Assembly: GCA_029257695.1 (NCBI GenBank)
Contig: JARIAU010000068.1
Span: 1-62,595 of the forward strand
Source of the DNA: Oscillospiraceae bacterium
GTDB taxonomy: Bacteria; Bacillota; Clostridia; Oscillospirales; Oscillospiraceae
Direction: 5' to 3'
DNA: 62,595 bases
Shown here: positions 29,487 through 38,091 of the stretch, one piece after another
Layout of the letters: every line of letters starts with the position of its first letter
How positions within the stretch are numbered: the first letter of the stretch is position 1
Made by a program: the position numbers and the translations under genes
The notes under the pieces: generated by a model
What the model saw: the letters and a program-made list of their open reading frames with translations, nothing else
What the model was told of the DNA's origin: nothing
The model's database searches: none

Positions 29487-29535
29487 TCACGCCCCGTGTT
29501 CTGCACGGGGCGTGAAGTTTGAAAAATTTTTTCGT
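29487..29535 (+). terminator. Terminator of the foldase gene
   Basis: A perfect 12-bp stem (29487-29498 with 29506-29517), then an AT-rich stretch with six T residues. Confidence 0.75.
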
Positions 29536-29552
29536 TTTTTGCAAAAAAAGGG

Positions 29553-29581
29553 TTGACTTTTTCCCCTCCTGCCGCTATAAT
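29553..29581 (+). promoter_or_regulatory. Sigma-A promoter of the tRNA gene
   Basis: TTGACT (29553-29558), 17 bp, TATAAT (29576-29581), 14 bases before the tRNA. Confidence 0.9.
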
Positions 29582-29594
29582 AATCACTGTTGCC

Positions 29595-29671
29595 GGACGA
29601 TTAGCTCAGCTGGCTAGAGCATCCGCTTGACGTGCGGAAGGTCACAGGTTCGAATCCTGTATCGTCCACCA
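29595..29671 (+). tRNA. tRNA-Val (anticodon GAC)
   Basis: A 77-nt cloverleaf: acceptor GGACGAT with ATCGTCC, D arm with AGCTCAGCTGG, anticodon stem CCGC/GCGG with loop TTGACGT (anticodon GAC, reading GUC and GUU), T arm with GGTTCGAATCC, and an encoded CCA end. A promoter and a terminator bracket it, so it is a single-gene transcription unit. Confidence 0.97.
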
Positions 29672-29672
29672 G

Positions 29673-29712
29673 AAACGCAGCTTTCTTAGGAAAGCTGCGT
29701 TTTTATTTTATA
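29673..29712 (+). terminator. Terminator of tRNA-Val
   Basis: A perfect 12-bp stem (29673-29684 with 29691-29702), 6-nt loop, T-rich tail. Confidence 0.95.
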
Positions 29713-30465
29713 GATTTGTTTTCATGTGTCCGCCTTGGTGTACTCCATGCCCGGCCATATCTCGGAGGACGGCCTCTCTCCCATCCGTCCTCCTTCGGCA
29801 CCGACACAAGGCAGAGGCCCCTTCTGCATCCAACCATGTCGGCCATTACCGCCTCTGCAAGCAGGCATCCGAACAACCCACTACATCCAAAAAACAGCGG
29901 TGCTGTGTTCCAAGGAACACAGCACCGCTGTTCTGTATAGACCGTTGGTTCGTCATGCTTGTCCAGACTTGTGCCGTCCCAAAGACGCTGCCGCATCGTC
30001 GGGTATTTCCTCCCAACCGCTGTCCGCATCCGCCAAATGCGGCGGCTTGCGGGACAGCAGGCCCCCATCACCGGAGCCACAAACCGGGGCATCCTTGCAA
30101 GATCGAGCAAGGTTCCTGCCCCTGCCACCGGCCCCAGCGGCAGATCAGCTTCTTCCGTCGCCGGCAACTCCGGCATCTGGGCGCAAATTTGCGTCACAAT
30201 CCCCTCTTTTTCGCACCGCCATCCCTTGCCGACACCCACGCAAAGTCCGCTCCATGCCCCTTCTGCGGCGGCAGGCACCGAAACAAGCCATGGTTTGTTC
30301 CGGCACAGTCTTTCTCTCGTCTGCAACGGCGCCCCCTTCCCTCCACAGAACTTCTCTGCACGGCCCGGCCCCTTCACAGGGGACAGGCCGTCCGCCCATC
30401 GCCTTCCTTTTGAAGCAATGGGGCGGAAGGAGGTCCCGTTGGCCGCCGTTCGGTGCTTGCGCCGC
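29713..30465. other. Region without a convincing gene, containing a strong palindrome
   Basis: About 750 bp between tRNA-Val and the ileS terminator. Open frames exist on both strands because the sequence is GC rich, but none has a ribosome binding site plus the codon pattern of its neighbours; the longest (29703-30467, minus) uses many CGG, AGG, TGT and GGA codons and resembles nothing I know. The region carries several inverted repeats, the best being the terminator-like palindrome at 29897-29937. It might hold an unrecognised small RNA or a decayed gene. Confidence 0.5.
29891..29937 (-). terminator. Very strong terminator-like palindrome on the minus strand
   Basis: A nearly perfect 19-bp stem with an AA loop, preceded on the plus strand by AAAAAA, which on the minus strand gives the T run. 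No gene on the minus strand ends here, so it might end an unannotated RNA or catch ileS read-through. Confidence 0.8.
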
Positions 30466-30508
30466 AAAAAACCGCCCCCGAACTGCCGTGCAGCTCAAGG
30501 GCGGTTGA
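30464..30508 (-). terminator. Terminator of ileS and of the preceding gene array
   Basis: GC-rich stem formed by the ends AACCGCCC and GGGCGGTT around a loop that holds a smaller hairpin; on the minus strand it is followed by TTTTTTG, about 45 bases past the ileS stop. Confidence 0.85.
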
Positions 30509-30551
30509 TGAATTGGGTTATGACAGGATGCCGACGGTGCAGCAGGCAGCC

Positions 30552-33380
30552 TTACAGCTGCATTCCGGCTACCACCTTGGCGCAGCGGGGGCACAGCTCC
30601 TCGTGGCCCTCTGCCGTACCGATGGACGCATGATGCATCCAGCAGCGGGGGCACTTGGGTGCGGTGTGCATCTCCACCTTGACCGTCAGGCCGGGGAAGG
30701 CCTCGCCGGTGCAGCCCTCGCCCTCGCCGTGGACAAAGTCCACCTCGGAGACGATGAACAGGGTGGCGAAGTCCAGATCCTTCAGGGGCTGGAACTTCTC
30801 CCAAGCCTCGTCGTTGAAGTACAGCGTCAGCTTGGCATCGGTGGACTTCTTGACGATCTTCTCGGCACGGACAGCCTCCAGCGCCTTGTTGACATCGGTC
30901 TTCAGGTTCAGGATCTGAGCCCAGCGCTCGCTCTTGGCCTCATCCAGCTCCAAAGCGGGGTCCACCTCGGGGATGGCGTTGAAGAGGACACTCTCGGTGT
31001 CGTCGCCCTCGGCATGGGGCATGGCCGCCCACATTTCCTCGGAGGTAAAGGCCAGAATGGGAGCCAGCAGACGGATCATGCTGTCCAGAATGAAGTACAT
31101 GGCGCTCTGTGCGCTGCGGCGCAGGACAGAATCCGTGTCCTCGCAATACAGGCGGTCCTTGATGATGTCCAGATAGAAGTTGGACATCTCCACCACGCAG
31201 AAGTTATAGATGGCACGGTAGACGCCGTGGAACTCGTAGTTGTCATAGCAGCGGCGGCACTCGGCAATCAGAGCATTGCAGCGGCTGACGGCCCACTGGT
31301 CCAGCTCCACCATCTCTGCCACAGGGACTCGGTGCTGGTTGGGGTCAAAGCCGTTCAGGTTGCCCAGAATGTAGCGGCCGGTGTTGCGGATCTTGAGGTA
31401 GGCATCCGCCAGCTGCTTCTGGATTTCCTTGGACAGGCGCATATCCTGCGTGTAGTCCGCAGAGGACACCCACAGGCGCAGAATATCGGCGCCGTACTCC
31501 TGAATGGTGTCCTGAGGGCTGATGGCGTTGCCCAGAGACTTATGCATGACCTTGCCCTGACCGTCAACGGTCCAGCCGTGGGTAATGATGCGCTTGTAGG
31601 GGGCCTTGCCGGTGGAGGCAATGCTGGTCAGCATGGAGGACTGGAACCAGCCGCGATACTGGTCGCCGCCTTCCAGATAGAGGTCCGCAGGGAACTGCAG
31701 CTCGGGACGGCTGTCGCACACGGCAGACCAAGTGGAGCCGGAGTCGAACCAGACATCCAGAATATCGGTTTCCTTGCGGAAGGAGGTGCAGCCGCACGCA
31801 CACTGGCTGCCCTCGGGCATCAGCTCGGAGGCCTCCTTGGCCCACCATGCGTTGGACCCTTCGGCCGCAAAGATCCCGCTCACCTTGTCGATGGACTCGG
31901 GGGTGCAGAAGGGCTTGCCGCAGTCGGTGCAGTAGAACATGGGAATGGGCACACCCCAAGTGCGCTGACGGGAAATGCACCAATCGGAACGCTCCCGAAT
32001 CATGGAGATCATGCGCTCCTTGCCCCACTCGGGCTTCCAAGTGATGTTTTCGCAGGCACGGATGGCCTCATCCTTGATGCCGTCCACGCTGGCAAACCAC
32101 TGCTGGGTGGCACGGTAGATGACCGGCTGCTTGCAGCGCCAGCAATGGGGATAGCTGTGGACGATGTCCGCGGAGGACAGGATGTAGCCGCCCTGCACCA
32201 GATCGGCAAAAATGACGGGATGCGCCTTCTGGACGGACAGACCCTGATAGGGGCCGGCAAACTCGTTCAGGTTGCCCTGTGCATCCACGGAGACCTCCAT
32301 GGTGATGTCGGTGGGGATCTCGGGGTAGCGCTGGCAGGCATAGAAGTCGTCCAGACCGAAGGAAGGAGCGGTGTGGACGCAGCCGGAACCGGCATCCAGC
32401 GTGACATGGTCGCCCAGAATGACCAGAGAATCCCGATCCATGAAGGGATGACGGGCGGTCATCCGCTCGAACTCGTCACCGAACAGGGTTCCGACGGTCT
32501 CATACTCGGCAATGCCGCTCTGCTTCATGACGCTGTCCACCAGCTCGGAGGCCATGATGTAGATCTCGCCGGACGCCACCTTCACCAGAGCGTACTCCAA
32601 AGCCGGGTTCAGGCAGATGGCCATATTGCCGGGCAGGGTCCAGGTGGTGGTGGTCCAGATGACGAAGAACATCTTGCTCACATCGCCGAACTGACCCAGC
32701 TTGCCCAGATCGTTGTTCACAGGGAACTTGACGAAGATGGTGGTGACGGGATCGTCGGCATACTCCACCTCGGCCTCAGCCAGAGCGGTCTCGCAAGTGG
32801 GGCACCAGTAGGTGGGCTTCAGGCCCTGATAAATCAGGCCCTTGTTGGCCATGGCTCCGAACACCTCCACCTGACGGGCCTCAAATTCCGGACGCAGGGT
32901 GATGTAGGGGTGATCCCAGTCGCCAATGACGCCCAGGCGCTTGAAGCCCTCTCTCTGGCGGTCGATCTGCTCCTCGGCGAAGGCACGGCACTTGTCCCGG
33001 AACTCCGGCACGGGCATCTCGCTGCGCTTGACGCCCTGCTTCTGGATGGCGGTCTCGATGGGCATACCGTGGGTATCCCAGCCGGGGATGTAGGGGGCCT
33101 GATAGCCGGTCATATTCTTGTAACGGACAATAAAGTCCTTCAGGATCTTGTTCAGTGCGTGGCCGATGTGAATGTCGCCATTGGCATAGGGAGGTCCGTC
33201 ATGCAGCACGAACTTGGGCTTGCCGTCGTTGCGTGCCATGAGCTTACGGTAAATATCCTTGCGCTGGAAGTCCTCCAGCATGCCCGGTTCCCGCTTCGCC
33301 AGAGCCGCACGCATGGGGAAGTCGGTCTGGGGCAGGTTGATCGTCTTATTGTAGTCCGTAGTAATCTTCCTCTCTGACAA
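30552..33380 (-). CDS. ileS: Isoleucyl-tRNA synthetase
   Basis: A ~942-residue class I synthetase charging tRNA-Ile with editing of Val. Visible: HIGH motif in NGDIHIGHALNK, CP1 editing domain, the KMSKS region as VMHKSLGN (a variant I associate with this branch), and a C-terminal zinc finger with two CxxC pairs (CPRCW and CPRCAK). The start is uncertain: the frame opens at TTG 33380 without a clear ribosome binding site, while GAGAGG lies inside the coding frame just before codons ATT-ACT-ACG. No T-box leader is seen; the gene sits 90 bp behind divIVA and ends the array. Confidence 0.95.
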   Translation of the reverse strand: MSERKITTDYNKTINLPQTDFPMRAALAKREPGMLEDFQRKDIYRKLMARNDGKPKFVLHDGPPYANGDIHIGHALNKILKDFIVRYKNMTGYQAPYIPGWDTHGMPIETAIQKQGVKRSEMPVPEFRDKCRAFAEEQIDRQREGFKRLGVIGDWDHPYITLRPEFEARQVEVFGAMANKGLIYQGLKPTYWCPTCETALAEAEVEYADDPVTTIFVKFPVNNDLGKLGQFGDVSKMFFVIWTTTTWTLPGNMAICLNPALEYALVKVASGEIYIMASELVDSVMKQSGIAEYETVGTLFGDEFERMTARHPFMDRDSLVILGDHVTLDAGSGCVHTAPSFGLDDFYACQRYPEIPTDITMEVSVDAQGNLNEFAGPYQGLSVQKAHPVIFADLVQGGYILSSADIVHSYPHCWRCKQPVIYRATQQWFASVDGIKDEAIRACENITWKPEWGKERMISMIRERSDWCISRQRTWGVPIPMFYCTDCGKPFCTPESIDKVSGIFAAEGSNAWWAKEASELMPEGSQCACGCTSFRKETDILDVWFDSGSTWSAVCDSRPELQFPADLYLEGGDQYRGWFQSSMLTSIASTGKAPYKRIITHGWTVDGQGKVMHKSLGNAISPQDTIQEYGADILRLWVSSADYTQDMRLSKEIQKQLADAYLKIRNTGRYILGNLNGFDPNQHRVPVAEMVELDQWAVSRCNALIAECRRCYDNYEFHGVYRAIYNFCVVEMSNFYLDIIKDRLYCEDTDSVLRRSAQSAMYFILDSMIRLLAPILAFTSEEMWAAMPHAEGDDTESVLFNAIPEVDPALELDEAKSERWAQILNLKTDVNKALEAVRAEKIVKKSTDAKLTLYFNDEAWEKFQPLKDLDFATLFIVSEVDFVHGEGEGCTGEAFPGLTVKVEMHTAPKCPRCWMHHASIGTAEGHEELCPRCAKVVAGMQL

Positions 33381-33383
33381 ATG

Positions 33384-33416
33384 TCACAGCGCCGAAGGCT
33401 CGGACGCTGTGACAGC
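33384..33416 (-). other. Perfect hairpin immediately upstream of the ileS start
   Basis: TGTCACAGCG pairs with CGCTGTGACA (10 bp, 13-nt loop) just three bases before the TTG start of ileS. No T run follows on either strand, so it is not a terminator; it could affect translation start or mRNA processing between divIVA and ileS. Confidence 0.6.
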
Positions 33417-33470
33417 TGTGTTGGTTCTTGTAACAAAACAGGGCGTTCCCCCGCAGGGTTCGGATCTGCT

Positions 33471-34190
33471 TTACTTGATTTCGTAATTACGGCCGAACCG
33501 CAGCTCACTCAGATCCAAGCGGCGGGTGGGGGCATCCTCCTCGGACTCCTCCTCCGGCTTGGCCTCGGGCTGCACTTCCTCAACGGTCTCTTCGACCTCC
33601 ACCGTGGTTTCTTCCACCACTTCGGTCTCGGCGGCCTGCTCCTCGGCGCTCTGGCTCAGCATACGGGAGATGGAGTCGCCGATCTCGCTGATCACAGCGT
33701 CCTCAGCGTCCTCAACCTCCAACACTTCCTCTTCCTCCACCTCTGTCTCAGGCAGGCTGTCCAGAAACTCCTGCTCGTGGGCCAGCAGCTCACGGATGGT
33801 GGACACCAGCTCGGCCACAGAGGCCTTGGCACTCTTGAGCCGGGCCTGCTCCTCGGCCACCAGATTGCTAAGGTCAGCGGTGCGGGCCTTGACGATGTTT
33901 TCGGCCTCTTCCAGCATCTGGGTGCGCTTTGCCTTGGCTTCCTCCACCATGTCGTTGGCCATCTTCTGGGCCGTCAGCAGCGTGGCACGCATGGCGCCCT
34001 CGGTCTCCTGATACTCGGTGATCTTGTCCGCAAGCACCTTCATTTTGCGCTTGAGCACAGCGTTTTCTTTATACAGCTCGGTGTAATCTTCCGTCAGTTC
34101 ATCCAGGAAGTTATCCACATCCTGCATGTCATAACCGCCCTTTTTGGCCTTCGGAAATACCCGCTCTTCCACTTCCTGCGGAGTCAGCAT
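33471..34190 (-). CDS. divIVA: DivIVA-domain cell division/polarity protein
   Basis: A 239-residue coiled-coil protein that binds negatively curved membranes at septum and poles. The N-terminus (LTPQEVEERVFPKAKKGGYDMQDVDNFLDEL) is the DivIVA membrane-targeting domain. Two coiled-coil blocks cover about 35-150, and the tail (about 155-220) is a highly acidic Glu/Val-rich stretch ending in a basic patch, probably a partner-binding region. It follows sepF as in many Firmicutes. Confidence 0.95.
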   Translation of the reverse strand: MLTPQEVEERVFPKAKKGGYDMQDVDNFLDELTEDYTELYKENAVLKRKMKVLADKITEYQETEGAMRATLLTAQKMANDMVEEAKAKRTQMLEEAENIVKARTADLSNLVAEEQARLKSAKASVAELVSTIRELLAHEQEFLDSLPETEVEEEEVLEVEDAEDAVISEIGDSISRMLSQSAEEQAAETEVVEETTVEVEETVEEVQPEAKPEEESEEDAPTRRLDLSELRFGRNYEIK

Positions 34191-34262
34191 AGCAAAAATC
34201 CCCCTTTAGTTCGTTTGTTTCTGTATTGGGTGGAGCTGCGGCACAGACCGCAGCGCATTTGG

Positions 34263-34796
34263 TTAGAAATAGAGGCCGTTGTTCTCCAGCTCATCAATGA
34301 GGTCCCCAATGATGTCCACATTGAAGGGGGTGATGATGTAGGTGGCGGCGCTGATCTTCTTGATCTTGCCCTCCAGTGCATAGGCCACACCGGACAGGAA
34401 ATCGATCAGTCGGCGGGCAATGTCCTTGTTGGTGGACTCCAGGTTCATCACCACCGTGCGCCCCTCCCGCAGATGGTCGGCGATGTCGGAGGCGTTTTCA
34501 AACTTCTCCGGCTTGACCAGAACGACCTGCAGCTGGGTGGTTGCATTGATGTTGACCACCTTATCGGAACGACGGGCCGTGGTGTCGTAAGGAGAACGGT
34601 AGGAGCGGGTGCTCTTCTCCCGAGGCTCCCAGCTGCCGGACTCGCTCACCTCACGGATCTCCCGCTCGTCCTTGGAGCGGCGGGAACGGCGGGCGGGCTC
34701 CTCTGCCACCGGGGTCTCCTCTTCCAGTTCTTCTTCGTAATCGTCCTCATCCTCATAGGGGCGGGCCAGTCTTCTCAGTTCATCCATGAGTCCCAT
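34263..34796 (-). CDS. sepF: Cell division protein SepF
   Basis: A 177-residue FtsZ-binding protein that tethers and shapes the Z ring. The start at 34796 follows AAGGAGGAG; a longer ORF upstream overlaps yggS. The N-terminus is the membrane-binding amphipathic helix (GLMDELRRLARPY), followed by an acidic and basic linker, and the SepF core (VVLVKPEKFENASDIADHLREGRTVVMNLE) to the end. It lies between yggS and divIVA, the classic ylmE-ylmF-divIVA order. Confidence 0.97.
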   Translation of the reverse strand: MGLMDELRRLARPYEDEDDYEEELEEETPVAEEPARRSRRSKDEREIREVSESGSWEPREKSTRSYRSPYDTTARRSDKVVNINATTQLQVVLVKPEKFENASDIADHLREGRTVVMNLESTNKDIARRLIDFLSGVAYALEGKIKKISAATYIITPFNVDIIGDLIDELENNGLYF

Positions 34797-34830
34797 TGTA
34801 TGACTCCTCCTTATTGTCAGCGTGATGCCC

Positions 34831-35541
34831 TCAGCCTTGGGCACGGTTGGCCGGTCGGGGGCCGAACAGGCCGGTCCCGATCCGCACAAGCGTGGCGCCT
34901 TCGGCAATGGCATCGCCAAAGTCTCTGCTCATACCCATGGACAATATGTCCATAGTACTCTCATTATCGTACTTCTTCCCTGCCATGTCAACAAAAAGTC
35001 GACGCATTTCGGCAAAAAATCTCCGATTTTCTCCCTCTTGCGCTGCCGCAGGAGGGATTGCCATCAAACCCCGAAGCCGGATATGCTCCATTTGCCCGGC
35101 CAGTTCGGCCAGATGATGTGCCTGCTCCGGGGTGGCGCCGCTCTTGGTTTCCTCGGCGCCGATGTTGACTTCAATCAGAATATCCTGTACGATGCCCAGC
35201 TTTGCCGCCTGCTTTTCAATGAGGGCGAGCAGCTCCTCTCCGGCAACGGACTGGATCAGGGACACCCGTCCCACCACATATTTCACTTTGTTGCGCTGCA
35301 AATGGCCGATGAAGTGGACCTCCGCTCCCTGATAGGCCCCTTCCTCCAGATGCGCATTCAGCTCCTGCACCCGGTTTTCGCCGCACACACCGATTCCGGC
35401 GGCAATGGCACGGCGGATGGTGTCCTCACTTTGCACCTTGGTGGCGGCGCACAGCGTGATCTCCTCCGGATTCCGTCCGGCCGCCCGGGCCGCCGCAGCG
35501 ATCTGCTCCTTGACGGCAGCAATGCGCTCTTCCAGTTCCAT
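34831..35541 (-). CDS. yggS: YggS-family pyridoxal-phosphate homeostasis protein
   Basis: A 236-residue PLP-binding protein (ylmE in Bacillus), thought to carry PLP and affect amino-acid and vitamin B6 balance. The PLP lysine is in CAATKVQSED, near residue 35. ENRVQELNAH, HFIGHLQRNK and LSMGMSRDFGDAI are family signatures. The start at 35541 lies one base after the stop of the HlyD-like gene, so translation is coupled. In the array it precedes sepF. Confidence 0.95.
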   Translation of the reverse strand: MELEERIAAVKEQIAAAARAAGRNPEEITLCAATKVQSEDTIRRAIAAGIGVCGENRVQELNAHLEEGAYQGAEVHFIGHLQRNKVKYVVGRVSLIQSVAGEELLALIEKQAAKLGIVQDILIEVNIGAEETKSGATPEQAHHLAELAGQMEHIRLRGLMAIPPAAAQEGENRRFFAEMRRLFVDMAGKKYDNESTMDILSMGMSRDFGDAIAEGATLVRIGTGLFGPRPANRAQG

Positions 35542-35542
35542 G

Positions 35543-36799
35543 TCACTGCACCACCTTTCCGTCATACAGGTGGTCACCCGTCACGATCACGGTGTTGCCC
35601 TCCCGCAGCCGGGTCGCCTTTTCATACTGGGTCTCCTCCGCCGGATTGCCCTCCTCGTCCACCTTGGGGGCCTGCTTCAGGATGTAATACTCCTCCTCTT
35701 CCCAGAGGATCTGCACCGGCACCCAGCGTGCCTGTGCGCCGCTGATGCGGTACAGCCCCAGCTGTCCCTGCTCGTCCACACGGACGGCCCGCTTGGGCAC
35801 ACGGAAGCCGGTGGCGCTGCCGGTAATGATCTCCACCGTCTGGTTGCGGAGTCCCGCCAACTGCGGAGCATAGTCCTTGGACTGGAACACCACGGTGACC
35901 ATGTCGTTTTCTTCCTCGCTGATGGACTGCACCAGTGCGGAATACGTCCGGGCAGAGTCGGCAAAGCGCAGGCTCACCCGTCCGTCGGTGTGGATGTTCT
36001 TCACCTCAGAGGTGCTAAGGTTGCAGGCAAAATACCACCCGGTGTTGGTGATGATCTTGCCCAGTGCGGTCTCATCCACGGCGGCCGGCGCTCCGGCCAG
36101 TTCCGTCAGCACCGAGGGGGTGATGCCCTCCAAGGCCGACAGCGTCATGCTGCCCTCATAGCCGTCCACACGGGCGGAATACAGACCGGATTCCGGCGCG
36201 GTGACGCTCTCGTAGGCCGAGCCTGCCTTGGCCGACAGCTCGTCCACACGGGCCTGTGCCTCGGCAATGCGCTGATTGAGGGTGTCTGCACCGTTGTAGG
36301 TGTAGTCCCGCCGGAAAATCAGGCTGCGCAGCTCGTTGGCCTCATTGCGCAGGTTGGTCAGTGCGCCGGAGGAGGCCATGGACTGGAGGGAGGTGAATGT
36401 ATTCACAATATCCTCGTCCAGCTCCATGGTGTCCCCGGCTTCGCCGGTGCGGCTCATAATGTAATTGAGGCTGTGGAGCTCGGCCTTGGCCTCATCCAGT
36501 TCCTTCTGCACCTGATAATCCTGCGCAGAGGAGTAGATACGCACCACCACATCGCCCTTGCCCACCTTCTCGCCCTCGGCGCAGAGCAGTTCGGCCGTCT
36601 CCGACTGCTGGGACAGCACGGTCTCGTCTCGGAAGAAGTAGCCCCGGCTGGTGACCCGCTCCTCGGCGGTGTAGGTGTACAGGGTGGCAGTGCCGGTGTT
36701 GGCGGTGAAGGAATTCCAAAAATAGATGCCGAAGTAGGCCAAAATGCCTGCAAACAACACGCCAATCAGTATACGAAGGATCAAGGTGCCCTGTTTCAT
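35543..36799 (-). CDS. HlyD-like membrane-fusion/efflux adaptor-type protein
   Basis: A 418-residue protein with one N-terminal transmembrane helix (LRILIGVLFAGILAYFGIYF), then a beta-barrel/lipoyl part (ERVTSRGYFFRDETVL and GEKVGKGDVVVRIY), a coiled coil (about 90-200) and a C-terminal beta domain with a second barrel-like stretch. This layout matches the HlyD/RND adaptor fold. No transporter gene lies nearby; the position between hfq and yggS suggests an envelope role in division, which is inference. In Gram-positives these proteins can serve ABC transporters. Confidence 0.85.
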   Translation of the reverse strand: MKQGTLILRILIGVLFAGILAYFGIYFWNSFTANTGTATLYTYTAEERVTSRGYFFRDETVLSQQSETAELLCAEGEKVGKGDVVVRIYSSAQDYQVQKELDEAKAELHSLNYIMSRTGEAGDTMELDEDIVNTFTSLQSMASSGALTNLRNEANELRSLIFRRDYTYNGADTLNQRIAEAQARVDELSAKAGSAYESVTAPESGLYSARVDGYEGSMTLSALEGITPSVLTELAGAPAAVDETALGKIITNTGWYFACNLSTSEVKNIHTDGRVSLRFADSARTYSALVQSISEEENDMVTVVFQSKDYAPQLAGLRNQTVEIITGSATGFRVPKRAVRVDEQGQLGLYRISGAQARWVPVQILWEEEEYYILKQAPKVDEEGNPAEETQYEKATRLREGNTVIVTGDHLYDGKVVQ

Positions 36800-36836
36800 G
36801 TGTTTCGATTCCTTTCAGGGGGAAATTGCGCCCGAC

Positions 36837-37070
36837 TTAGTTCTCCTCGTCCCGCAGCGGCACCGGACGCTCCGGCGCAATGGTGGAGATTGCGTGCTTG
36901 TAGATGACCTGCTGTCTGCCCTCGCTGGTAAGCACCACCACAAAGGCATCAAACCCGGTCACCACGCCCCGCAGCTGGTACCCATTCATCAAAAACAGGG
37001 TCACCGGCGTGTGAGAACGATACAGTCGGGTCAGGAATATATCCTGAAGATGATTCGTTTCTTTTGCCAT
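36837..37070 (-). CDS. hfq: RNA chaperone Hfq
   Basis: A 77-residue Sm-like protein that forms a hexameric ring and pairs small RNAs with mRNAs. The start at 37070 follows AAAGGATG. The Sm1 region (LTRLYRSHTPVTLFLMNGYQLRGVVTGFD) and the Sm2 motif YKHAISTI are clear. It lies just after miaA as in most bacteria. The tail PLRDEEN is short, as in Firmicutes. Confidence 0.98.
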   Translation of the reverse strand: MAKETNHLQDIFLTRLYRSHTPVTLFLMNGYQLRGVVTGFDAFVVVLTSEGRQQVIYKHAISTIAPERPVPLRDEEN

Positions 37071-37128
37071 ACTGGAACACATCCTTTTTCTAATTTGAGG
37101 ACGCACCCGGGTCTGGCTTGTCCCCGGG

Positions 37129-38067
37129 TCATTGTATTCCAGCTTCTGTCACTTTTTCTGTCGCAAAGCGTCGCAGTGCCTCCATGGACACCGGACTTGG
37201 GTGAGAAAACCACTTTGTTTGGGCATCCCGCCGGAACCAGGTCAGCTGCCGCTTGGCATACTGCCGGGACCGCAGCTTGACCTCCTCCAGCGCCGGCTCC
37301 AACGGCTCCTCGCCCTGTACGGCACGGGTCAGCTCTTTATAGCCGATGGCCTGCATGGCCGTGCAGCGGGGGGAAATCCCTCGGTGCAGCAGCTGCTGCA
37401 CCTCCTGCACCAGCCCCTGCCGAACCATTTCATCCACCCGACGGTCAATGCGTGCCCAAAGGTCCGACCGCTGCTCAAAATTGAGCCCCAATTTCAGCGC
37501 CGTAAAGCGGTCGGGCACCGCTTGGGTCTCCCGATTGTGCTGGGAGATGGTTTTTCCGGTTTCGTGCCAGACCTCCAAGGCCCGGATGACCCGTTTGGCA
37601 TCGTTGGGGGACAACCGCAGCGCCGCCTCCGGATCCACCTGCTCCAGCTCCTGCCACAGCGGGCCGATCCCCTCCGCTTCATACCGGGCGGTGAGGGTGT
37701 CCCGCCATCCGGTGCTGCGGACGGCAAAATCGTGGCCCCGGAGCAGCGCATCCAGATACAGTCCGGTGCCGCCCACCAGAATGGGGCGCTTTCCACGGGC
37801 CAAAATCTCCTCCACGATGGGCGTGGCCATGGTGCGGTAGGTCTGCACGGAAAAATCCTCCTCCGGTTCCACCACATCGATCATGTGGTGGGGAATGCCC
37901 TGCATTTCTTCCTCCGTAGGCTTTGCCGTGCCAATATCCATGCCCCGATAGATCTGCATGGAGTCGAAGCTCACCACTTCGCCGTTGTATTGCTGCGCCA
38001 GCCATACGCCCAGCGCTGTTTTTCCCGATGCGGTGGGTCCCACCACACAAATCACCTGCGGGGCCAT
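37129..38067 (-). CDS. miaA: tRNA dimethylallyltransferase
   Basis: A 312-residue enzyme adding a dimethylallyl group to A37 of tRNAs that read U-starting codons; the product is the substrate of MiaB, encoded in the same array. P-loop GPTASGKT (residues 10-17), SFDSMQIYRGMDIGTAKPT and LVGGTGLYL are family motifs. It follows mutL by 24 bp and precedes hfq. Confidence 0.98.
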   Translation of the reverse strand: MAPQVICVVGPTASGKTALGVWLAQQYNGEVVSFDSMQIYRGMDIGTAKPTEEEMQGIPHHMIDVVEPEEDFSVQTYRTMATPIVEEILARGKRPILVGGTGLYLDALLRGHDFAVRSTGWRDTLTARYEAEGIGPLWQELEQVDPEAALRLSPNDAKRVIRALEVWHETGKTISQHNRETQAVPDRFTALKLGLNFEQRSDLWARIDRRVDEMVRQGLVQEVQQLLHRGISPRCTAMQAIGYKELTRAVQGEEPLEPALEEVKLRSRQYAKRQLTWFRRDAQTKWFSHPSPVSMEALRRFATEKVTEAGIQ

Positions 38068-38091
38068 ACCTTCACTTCCTTTGGTTTGTCA

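Noticed and set aside
29703-30467. 254-codon minus-strand frame as a gene
   Set aside because: Codon use differs from neighbours (many CGG, AGG, TGT), no clear start signal, no recognisable motif, and it crosses a 40-bp palindrome.
30453-33377. A 974-codon open frame on the plus strand opposite ileS
   Set aside because: It is the antisense of ileS, which has HIGH, KMSKS-like and zinc motifs; the plus frame lacks a ribosome binding site and recognisable motifs.
33381-33470. A T-box leader for ileS
   Set aside because: The 90-bp gap is too short for a T-box and shows neither the TGGNACCGCG motif nor a terminator/antiterminator pair.
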